Assembly (NCBI GenBank): GCA_003648085.1
Contig: QMOC01000031.1
Coordinates: forward strand, 1-11,123
Length of the DNA: 11,123 bases
Direction: 5' to 3'
From: Chloroflexota bacterium
Lineage (GTDB): Bacteria > Chloroflexota > Anaerolineae > B4-G1
Both the position numbers and the translations under genes were made by a program. The notes under the pieces are model-generated. The model was not told the DNA's origin and made no database searches. It saw only the letters and a list, made by a program, of their open reading frames with translations. Numbering within the stretch: the first letter of the stretch is position 1; every line of letters starts with the position of its first letter. Of the stretch, positions 5,341 through 11,123 are shown one piece after another.

Positions 5341-7113
5341 ATGGCGGAGGGACCACGGCGTCGCCTGCGGTTGCTGATCACGCTCTTGATCGGCCTCGTG
5401 CTTGTGATCGTGGCTCAGTTGGTGCAGGTGCAGATTGTAGGCCACCGTTTCTACGAGGAGTGGGGCCGGGAGCAGCGCGAGCGGACTATCGTGATGGCTG
5501 AGCCGCCACGGGGCGTGATCCGTGACCGGAACGGTCATTTGCTGGCCGGGAACGCGGTGATGTATTCTATTGAAGCGGCTCCCTCCTTTATGAGCGATGA
5601 GGACAAGGAGGCGGCGGCAGCGAAACTGGGGTCGCTGCTGCACGTGCCGGTCGCTCACATTGAGCAGTTGCTGAACAGCCGGGACGAGAACGGCCAGGAA
5701 AGAAAATGGGTCCAAGTCGCTTCGCCGGTATCGAAGGAGGTGGGAGAGCAGGTCGCAGCCTTGAGGCTTCGAGGCATCACGGTCCGGCCCCTGTGGGCGC
5801 GGGTGTACCCGGAGGGCACGTTGGCATCGCACGCACTTGGTTTCTGCACTGTTGAGATTACGGGCTTCTACGGGGTTGAGGGGTTCTACGATGCATTGCT
5901 GCGGCCAGAACGGGTGGAGTGGGAAGGGCCGGTGGATTCGGCCAGCGAGCCGATTCCCTGGCGTGCGGCTCCCGTCGCTCTGCCTCAACGGGGGACTGAG
6001 TTGGTGCTGACGCTCGACCGGACTGTGCAGGCGCTGGTTGAAGAGGAACTGGCGCGGTCGGTGCAAGAGTACCAGGCTGAGGGTGGCACGATCATCGTGA
6101 TGGACCCCCGCACTTTCGAGATTCTGGCGGTGGCCAGTTTGCCGAACTATGATCCGGGAAGGTACGTTGAGTTCTTCGACCAGAATCCACCTCCATTTGA
6201 GGATCCGGCTGTGAGTCAGCAGTACGAGCCAGGCTCGGTCTTCAAGGTCCTTACGGTGGCTGCCGCACTCGATGCAGGGCTGGTGACGCCGGAAACAACC
6301 TACTACGACCAGGGATGGATCGAGGTGGGGGGGCAGGTGATTGAGAACGCCTCTCATCAGCCGTATGGACAGCGGACGGTGGCCGACATCCTGATCGAGT
6401 CGCTTAACGTAGGGGCGGCGTGGTTGAGCACCCAGATGGGGCCTGATACATTCTACCGCTACGTGCAGGCCTTCGGCATCGGGCGACCGACAGGAGTGGA
6501 TCTGGCAGGCGAGGTATCTGGTCAATTGTGGCTGCCGGGCGATTATGAGCATTGGCATCCCTCTAACCTGGGGACGAATGCTTTTGGGCAGGGGCTGGCG
6601 GTGACGCCGCTCCAGATGATCGCTGCGGTGGCGGCGGTGGCCAACGATGGGGCCCTGCTCCGGCCTCACATCGTGGCCCGGCGCATCGGGCCTGGCGGGG
6701 AGGTTTCCATCTCCCAGCCGGTTATTGAGGCGCAGGTGATCTCCCTGCAGACGGCGCGTACATTGACGGAGATAATGGTGCGGGTAGTGGAGGAGGGGGT
6801 GCATCAGGCCAGGGTGGAGGGCTACCGCGTCGCGGGCAAGACGGGCACGGCGCAGATTCCCATTCCAGGTGGATACGACAAGGAGGGGACGATTACCACT
6901 TTTGTCGGATTCGGGCCGGTGCCCGATCCACAACTTATCATCTTGGTCAAACTGGATCGGCCCAAGACTTCACCCTGGGCCTCCGAGACGGCAGCGCGGG
7001 CGTTTCAGCGGCTGGCGACACGGCTGTTTGTGGTCCTGGGCATTCCGCCGGAGAGTGTTCCCCTTCACGCCGGGGGGACCGGGGAAGGTACGGTGGCGGA
7101 GGCGACGAGATGA
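5341..7113 (+). CDS. ftsI: FtsI-type class B penicillin-binding protein (peptidoglycan D,D-transpeptidase)
   Basis: A 590-residue septal transpeptidase that crosslinks peptidoglycan with FtsW. It has a short basic N-terminus, a membrane anchor at about 11-33, and a pedestal domain with PPRGVIRDRNGHLLA near residue 54 and VYPEGTLASHALGF near 156. The transpeptidase domain carries all three motifs: SVFK (Ser299 nucleophile, Lys302), SLN (354-356) and KTG (500-502). No C-terminal PASTA domain is present, unlike PBP2B/SpoVD relatives in many Gram-positives. ATG 5341 has AGGGG at 5330-5334. The gene starts 42 nt after ftsL and its stop overlaps the murF start (ATGA at 7110-7113), so murE, which often sits here, is absent. 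Confidence 0.95.
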   Translation: MAEGPRRRLRLLITLLIGLVLVIVAQLVQVQIVGHRFYEEWGREQRERTIVMAEPPRGVIRDRNGHLLAGNAVMYSIEAAPSFMSDEDKEAAAAKLGSLLHVPVAHIEQLLNSRDENGQERKWVQVASPVSKEVGEQVAALRLRGITVRPLWARVYPEGTLASHALGFCTVEITGFYGVEGFYDALLRPERVEWEGPVDSASEPIPWRAAPVALPQRGTELVLTLDRTVQALVEEELARSVQEYQAEGGTIIVMDPRTFEILAVASLPNYDPGRYVEFFDQNPPPFEDPAVSQQYEPGSVFKVLTVAAALDAGLVTPETTYYDQGWIEVGGQVIENASHQPYGQRTVADILIESLNVGAAWLSTQMGPDTFYRYVQAFGIGRPTGVDLAGEVSGQLWLPGDYEHWHPSNLGTNAFGQGLAVTPLQMIAAVAAVANDGALLRPHIVARRIGPGGEVSISQPVIEAQVISLQTARTLTEIMVRVVEEGVHQARVEGYRVAGKTGTAQIPIPGGYDKEGTITTFVGFGPVPDPQLIILVKLDRPKTSPWASETAARAFQRLATRLFVVLGIPPESVPLHAGGTGEGTVAEATR

Positions 7114-8537
7114 GCGCGGGTACGTTGACGCTGGCGGACGTGATCGAGGGATTAACGGGCAACCGGCCGTGGGGACTGGAGCAGCCGATTTCGACGACGG
7201 TGATTGACTCGCGGCTGGCCGAGCCTGGTGCGCTGTTCATCGCGCTTAAGGGTGAGCGTACGGACGGTCACGAGTACGTTGCCGATGCCTTCTCACGGGG
7301 CGCGGTGGCGGCGATCGTCGAGCGGGAGGTGGAGGCTGAAGGACTGACGCTGGATCTGACGGACCCAGAGCAGACGCAGCCCGGTGTCTGGTCGCTGCCG
7401 TTGGTGCTCAAGACAGCCGAGAGCCTCAAGGCGCTCCAGCAGGTGGCGGCCTTCTGGCGGCGGCGACACGATGTGCGTGTCGTCGGTGTCACGGGGAGCG
7501 TGGGTAAGACGACGACGAAGGAACTGGCGGCGGCGGTGCTGGCACGTCGCTACGTCACGCTCAAGAGCGAGGCCAGTTACAACAACGAAATCGGCCTGCC
7601 ATTGGCGCTGATGCACCTGACGGACGAGCACGAACGCGCCGTATTGGAGATGGGGATGTACGATGTGGGCGAGATCGCTGACCTGGCCCGCATCGCGCTG
7701 CCCCACGTCGGCGTCGTCACCATCATCGGGCCGGTGCACTTGGAGCGGGCCAGGACAATGGAGCGCATCGTACAGGCCAAGACGGAACTGGTCGAGGCAT
7801 TGCCACCGGCCCCCGAAGGGGTGGCGATCCTCAATTACGACGACGAGCGTGTGCGCGGGATGGCGCAGGCCACCCGGGCGCGCGTGTTTTACTACGGCCT
7901 CTCGCCCGAGGCGGACCTGTGGGCCGATCATATTGAGGGGCTGGGGTTGGAGGGGATTCGTTTCCAACTCCATTACGGTAGCGAGACATTGCACGTGAAG
8001 ATTCCGCTCCTGGGGCGGCACTCTGTTCACACCGCACTGCGGGCGGCGGCGGTAGGACTGGTCGAGGGGCTGACCTGGCAGGAGATCATCGAGGGGCTAC
8101 GGGAACCGTCGGCGCAACTGCGGTTGGTGGCGGTGCCGGGGCCGAAGGGCGCGATCATCCTGGACGACACGTATAACGCCAGCCCGGCCTCGACCATCGC
8201 TGCACTCAACCTGCTGGATGAACTGGATGGGCGCAAGATCGCCGTCCTGGGCGATATGCTGGAACTGGGCGATTATGAGCAGGAGGGGCACGAGAAGGTG
8301 GGGATGCGGGCGCTGGAGGTGGCCGACGTGCTCATCACGGTTGGGCCGCGGGGTCGTATCATCGGTGAGACGGTGCTGCGCTGGGGGAGCCCAACCGATC
8401 GGGTGCATATCGTAGAGAAGAATGAAGAGGCCATCGCCTTGCTGGAGAGGATAGTGACGGGCGATGACGTGATTCTGGTCAAGGGCTCGCGGGCGATGCA
8501 GATGGAAGAGATCGTCAACGCGCTGGGGAGGGCGTGA
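7110..8537 (+). CDS. murF: UDP-N-acetylmuramoyl-tripeptide--D-alanyl-D-alanine ligase MurF
   Basis: A 475-residue cytoplasmic ATP-dependent ligase that adds D-Ala-D-Ala to UDP-MurNAc-tripeptide. The N-terminal substrate domain has SRLAEPGALFIALKGERTDG (about 34-53). The ATPase domain has the P-loop GVTGSVGKTTTKE with Lys133, then SYNNEIGLPLALM and LEMGM. The C-terminal domain has DDTYNASPAS (352-361), the motif that separates MurF from MurC, MurD and MurE, and VLGDMLELGDYE. Length is normal. GGAGG at 7098-7102 lies seven nt before the ATG, inside the end of ftsI, and the ATGA overlap indicates coupled translation. It overlaps the mraY start at 8535-8537. Confidence 0.95.
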   Translation: MSAGTLTLADVIEGLTGNRPWGLEQPISTTVIDSRLAEPGALFIALKGERTDGHEYVADAFSRGAVAAIVEREVEAEGLTLDLTDPEQTQPGVWSLPLVLKTAESLKALQQVAAFWRRRHDVRVVGVTGSVGKTTTKELAAAVLARRYVTLKSEASYNNEIGLPLALMHLTDEHERAVLEMGMYDVGEIADLARIALPHVGVVTIIGPVHLERARTMERIVQAKTELVEALPPAPEGVAILNYDDERVRGMAQATRARVFYYGLSPEADLWADHIEGLGLEGIRFQLHYGSETLHVKIPLLGRHSVHTALRAAAVGLVEGLTWQEIIEGLREPSAQLRLVAVPGPKGAIILDDTYNASPASTIAALNLLDELDGRKIAVLGDMLELGDYEQEGHEKVGMRALEVADVLITVGPRGRIIGETVLRWGSPTDRVHIVEKNEEAIALLERIVTGDDVILVKGSRAMQMEEIVNALGRA

Positions 8538-9541
8538 TGGGCTTCGCGCTCATCCTGGCAAGTATCTCGTTTCTCCTGGCTGTAGTGTGGGGTCCGCTCC
8601 TCATTCGCATCCTGCGCCATTACCGCATCGGCAAGCGCATCCGCATCAATGGCCCTCGTGGCCACCAAACCAAACTGGGGACGCCGACGATGGGTGGGCT
8701 GATGATCGTCGTGCCGGTGTTGCTCATCACGGTGGCGCTTAACATTTACAATCTGCTGGGACGGACGGTGATCGGGCGCTCGATCCTGGTGCCGCTGGGG
8801 GTGATGGTCGCCTACGCGCTCATCGGCGCGCTGGACGACATCGCCGGGGTGCGGGGGATGCGGCGTGGTGAGGGGTACCCGGCGCGGCGGAAGATCGTAT
8901 GGGAGGTGCTGCTGACGTTGGGGGTGGCGGTGGCTATGCTGGTGACACGCATCCAGTTTGCAGGGCAGGTGGGCATGCCAGGGGTGCGGCGGATGGTTGA
9001 TCTGGGCTGGGCGTGGGTGCCTATCGCGGCGTTCGTGATCTTGGGCTCGGCCAACGCGGTCAATCTAACTGATGGGCTGGACGGACTGGCGGGGATCATC
9101 GTCGCCAGCGCTTTCGCCGCCTACGGCATAGTCGCGCTGTTGCAGGGGCAGTACTACCTGGTGCGCTTCTGCTTCACCGTGGTGGGGGCGTGCTTTGCCT
9201 TTCTGTGGTACAACGCGCATCCGGCGCAGATGTTTATGGGGGACACGGGCAGCCTGGCGCTGGGGGCGACACTGGGGACGGTGGCGCTAATGACCGGTCA
9301 ATGGTTACTGCTGCCGGTGGTAGCGCTGATTCCGGTGGCCGAAACCATTTCGGTGATTTTACAAGTGGCCTATTTTAAGTATACCAGGCGCAGGTTTGGC
9401 CAGGGGCGGCGGTTGTTCAAGATGAGCCCGTTGCATCACCACTTCGAGTTGCTGGGCTGGTCGGAGACGCAGGTGGTGCAGCGGTTCTGGCTGGTGGAAT
9501 TGTTGGCGGCGATGGCAGGGGTGGCGCTGGCGCTGTGGTGA
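8537..9541 (+). CDS. mraY: phospho-N-acetylmuramoyl-pentapeptide transferase MraY
   Basis: A 334-residue polytopic membrane enzyme that moves phospho-MurNAc-pentapeptide from UDP to undecaprenyl phosphate, making lipid I. About ten hydrophobic helices are visible. Conserved cytoplasmic-loop motifs are all there: GTPTMGG (48-54), the Mg-binding ALDD (Asp100-Asp101), NAVNLTDGLDGLA (173-185), NAHPAQMFMGDTGS (226-239) with the catalytic-site Asp236, and SPLHHHFELLGWSE (297-310). ATG 8537 shares its first base with the murF stop (TGATG). A GTG at 8534 is possible, but GGGAGGG at 8526-8532 is better placed for the ATG. The usual next gene would be murD; here a heptamer run and a small gene intervene. 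Confidence 0.96.
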   Translation: MGFALILASISFLLAVVWGPLLIRILRHYRIGKRIRINGPRGHQTKLGTPTMGGLMIVVPVLLITVALNIYNLLGRTVIGRSILVPLGVMVAYALIGALDDIAGVRGMRRGEGYPARRKIVWEVLLTLGVAVAMLVTRIQFAGQVGMPGVRRMVDLGWAWVPIAAFVILGSANAVNLTDGLDGLAGIIVASAFAAYGIVALLQGQYYLVRFCFTVVGACFAFLWYNAHPAQMFMGDTGSLALGATLGTVALMTGQWLLLPVVALIPVAETISVILQVAYFKYTRRRFGQGRRLFKMSPLHHHFELLGWSETQVVQRFWLVELLAAMAGVALALW

Positions 9542-9544
9542 GGT

Positions 9545-9572
9545 GTGAAACGTGAAACGTCAAGCGTGAAAC
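9545..9572 (+). repeat. GTGAAAC heptamer run after mraY
   Basis: Four 7-nt units in tandem: GTGAAAC, GTGAAAC, GTCAAGC, GTGAAAC. They begin three nt after the mraY stop and end before the ribosome binding site of the small gene at 9590. The same units occur at 251-264 upstream of the AOR gene. The run stays open in the small gene's frame back to a GTG at 9545, but that start has no good Shine-Dalgarno. Confidence 0.85.
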
Positions 9573-9589
9573 ACAATCTGGAGGTGATG

Positions 9590-9886
9590 ATGAAGATTGG
9601 GCTTCTGTGGTTCGATGATGACCCACGACGGCAATTAGAGGAGAAGGTGCTGCGGGCGGCAAGGCACTACGAGCGCAAGTACGGGCGGCCGCCTAACTTG
9701 TGCTTCGTCCATCCCAGCACCCTCAACGGGAACGGCGGGAAGCGAGGCAGGCTCCGTGCCAACGGGGTGGAGATCCGTCCAGGCCGCTCGATCCTGCCGG
9801 ATCATTTCTGGCTCGGCGTAGCGGAGGACCAATCTCACATCTCGAATCTCACATCTCGAATCTCAAATCCCAAATCCCGACCGTGA
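9590..9886 (+). CDS. unknown small protein inserted between mraY and murD
   Basis: A 98-residue protein. The body (1-79) starts MKIGLLWFDDDPRRQLEEKV, continues with a helix rich in Arg/Ala, then YGRPPNLCFVHPSTL (31-45), a Gly/Asn/Arg-rich loop, and EIRPGRSILPDHFWLGV (61-77). I recall similar small proteins of unknown function, with WFD-DP and LP-HFW motifs, from Chloroflexota genomes but cannot confirm it. The tail (about 82-97) is encoded by the heptamer array at 9832-9880 and is unlikely to be ancestral. The start is set by GGAGG at 9580-9584, five nt before ATG 9590; ATG 9587 is nearly as likely. The stop overlaps the murD GTG (GTGA). Its presence inside the murein operon suggests insertion; no function can be assigned. 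Confidence 0.75.
   Translation: MKIGLLWFDDDPRRQLEEKVLRAARHYERKYGRPPNLCFVHPSTLNGNGGKRGRLRANGVEIRPGRSILPDHFWLGVAEDQSHISNLTSRISNPKSRP
9832..9880 (+). repeat. ATCTCRM heptamer array at the small gene/murD joint
   Basis: Seven tandem 7-nt units: ATCTCAC, ATCTCGA, ATCTCAC, ATCTCGA, ATCTCAA, ATCCCAA, ATCCCGA. The first four form a two-unit (14-bp) higher repeat and the last three decay toward murD. The array is read as protein by the small gene, and because 7 is not a multiple of 3 it yields a seven-residue pattern (SHISNLT, SRISNPK). It ends two nt before the murD GTG, leaving no room for a purine-rich ribosome binding site. Confidence 0.92.
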
Positions 9887-11123
9887 GTGACGATATTCGG
9901 GCAGAAGAATCGAACCTGGCCGGGAAGCGGGTGGTGATCCTCGGCCTGGCGCGTCAGGGGACGGCGTTGGCCCGTTTCCTGGTGCATGCCGGGGCCGAGG
10001 TGACGATCTCCGACCTCCAGGACGAGACGGCGCTGACCGACCGGTTGGCGGAGTTGGCGGGGCTGCCCATCCGCTACGTGCTAGGAGAGCATCCCCTCAA
10101 TCTACTGGATAAGGCCGATTTACTGTGCCTCAGCGGAGGGGTGCCGGTGGACGTGCCCATCGTCGTCGAGGCGCAGCAGCGTGGCATCCCGCTGAGCAAC
10201 GATGCGCAGTTGTTCCTGGAGCGCTGCCCGGCCCCGGTCATCGGCATCACCGGCTCGGCCGGCAAGACGACGACGACGGCGCTGGTGGGGGAGATGTGCC
10301 GCGTGGCGGGCCTGCCTACCTGGGTGGGGGGCAACATCGGCAACCCGCTCATCGCTGACCTGGGTCAGATTGGGCCTGGCGACTGGGTGGTGATGGAACT
10401 CTCCAGTTTCCAGTTGGAGATTATGACGGTGAGCCCACACGTGGCGGCGGTGCTCAATATCACGCCCAACCACCTGGACCGACACAAGACGATGGAGGCG
10501 TATGTCGCCGCCAAACGGAATATCGTGGCCTGTCAGGGGCCAGAGGACTTCGCGCTTCTGGGCTACGACGATGCCAACGCCCGGGCGCTGGCACTGGAGA
10601 CGCCGGCGCACCTGCTCTGGTTCAGCGGCGGGGCCGAGGTGGAGGAGGGGGCGTTCAAGACAAACGGTGAGTTAACGCTGCGGCTGGGCGGGAGAGATCG
10701 CGTGATCTGCCGGGCCTCGGAGGTGCGGTTGCTGGGACGTCACAACCTGCTGAACGTACTGGCGGCATGTGTGCTGGCCGGCCTGGCCGGCGTGCCGCCG
10801 GAAGCGATGCGGCGAGTCGCCACGACCTTTACCGGCGTCGAACATCGGCTGGAGTTGGTGCGTGAACTGAACGGCGTGCGCTGGTACGATGATTCCATCG
10901 CCACTGCCCCAGAACGATCACTGGCGGCGCTGCGCTCGTTCGAGGAACCCATTGTGCTACTTGCCGGTGGGCGCGATAAGAAATTGCCGTGGGATGAGTT
11001 TGCGGACGAGACGGTGCGGCGGGTGCGGCAGTTAATCACCTTCGGCGAGGCCGGGCCGATGATTGCGCGGGTGGTGGAGGAGAGGATGGGCAGGGGAGCA
11101 GGGGAGCAGGGGAGCAGAGGAGC
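9883..11123 (+). CDS. murD: UDP-N-acetylmuramoylalanine--D-glutamate ligase MurD (3' end beyond window)
   Basis: 413 codons are present and the frame is open at the window end; MurD is usually about 450 residues, so about the last 40-60 are missing. The enzyme adds D-Glu to UDP-MurNAc-L-Ala in the cytoplasm. The N-terminal Rossmann domain has VVILGLARQGTALARFL (17-33) and the ligase domain has ITGSAGKTTTTALVGE (122-137; Lys128), GGNIGNPL (149-156), ELSSFQLE (172-179) and NITPNHLDRHKTM (192-204). Later parts include GRHNLLN, GVEHRLE, WYDDSIATAPE and LAGGRDKKLPW, the last two in the C-terminal D-Glu-binding domain. The start is GTG 9883, overlapping the small gene's stop by GTGA, with no Shine-Dalgarno; translation probably depends on coupling. 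An octamer array enters the frame at 11091. Confidence 0.94.
   Translation, partial: MSDDIRAEESNLAGKRVVILGLARQGTALARFLVHAGAEVTISDLQDETALTDRLAELAGLPIRYVLGEHPLNLLDKADLLCLSGGVPVDVPIVVEAQQRGIPLSNDAQLFLERCPAPVIGITGSAGKTTTTALVGEMCRVAGLPTWVGGNIGNPLIADLGQIGPGDWVVMELSSFQLEIMTVSPHVAAVLNITPNHLDRHKTMEAYVAAKRNIVACQGPEDFALLGYDDANARALALETPAHLLWFSGGAEVEEGAFKTNGELTLRLGGRDRVICRASEVRLLGRHNLLNVLAACVLAGLAGVPPEAMRRVATTFTGVEHRLELVRELNGVRWYDDSIATAPERSLAALRSFEEPIVLLAGGRDKKLPWDEFADETVRRVRQLITFGEAGPMIARVVEERMGRGAGEQGSRG
11091..11123 (+). repeat. CAGGGGAG octamer array inside murD, cut by window end
   Basis: Three perfect 8-nt units CAGGGGAG (11091-11098, 11099-11106, 11107-11114) and a fourth with one change, CAGAGGAG (11115-11122); the window then ends, so the array may continue. 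It lies in the murD frame after IARVVEERM and is translated as GRGAGEQGSRG. Gain or loss of one unit would shift the murD frame. The site is a surface-loop region of the C-terminal domain, judging by order of motifs. Confidence 0.88.

Noticed and set aside
5326..6933. A 535-codon open frame on the - strand opposite ftsI
   Set aside because: ftsI has all three transpeptidase motifs on the + strand. The antisense product is rich in His, Arg, Pro and Gln with no recognisable domain, as expected for a GC-rich antisense shadow.
7293..8030. A 245-codon open frame on the - strand opposite murF
   Set aside because: It lies fully inside murF, which has clear motifs; composition is that of an antisense shadow and there is no ribosome binding site.
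9545..9589. GTG start at 9545 for the small gene, making it 113 residues
   Set aside because: The extra residues come from the heptamer run, and GGAGG at 9580-9584 points to ATG 9587 or 9590.

Overview
The window carries the start of a division and cell-wall (dcw) gene cluster, preceded by a short operon headed by a tungsten/molybdenum aldehyde:ferredoxin oxidoreductase-family gene. All genes lie on the + strand. The DNA is GC-rich in the cell-wall genes. The gene content, the AOR-family enzyme, the DUF5678-like/retropepsin-like gene pair and the heptanucleotide tandem repeats at gene joints suggest an anaerobic or thermophilic member of Chloroflexota (Anaerolineae/Caldilineae type). That assignment is an inference from style and recalled family resemblance, not a search result.

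Layout. 1-287: no gene; a REP-like element with two related perfect hairpins (55-174) and a short GTGAARC heptamer run (251-271). 288-3232: a four-gene unit, AOR-family oxidoreductase, RHH-like/DUF5678-like protein, retropepsin-like aspartic protease and an unknown acidic protein, with a 13-nt gap and then stop/start overlaps. A perfect 10-bp hairpin (3262-3284) closes it. 3361-3425: a strong sigma70-type promoter followed directly by four TGGGN boxes at exact 10-nt spacing, a textbook MraZ operator. 3479-11123: mraZ, rsmH, ftsL-like, ftsI (class B PBP), murF, mraY, a small unknown gene, and murD running off the window end. murE is missing from its usual place; ftsI and murF overlap by ATGA.

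Function. MraZ probably represses its own promoter and so sets the level of the cluster. RsmH methylates 16S rRNA. The FtsL-like protein and FtsI belong to the septal peptidoglycan synthase complex. MurF, MraY and MurD are three steps of lipid I/II precursor synthesis. The most unusual feature is a set of short tandem arrays sitting exactly at or in gene boundaries: AG-rich heptamers with built-in AGGAGG motifs before ftsL, GTGAAAC heptamers before the small gene, ATCTCRM heptamers that encode the small gene's tail and occupy the space where murD would have its ribosome binding site, and an octamer array inside the murD reading frame at the window end.
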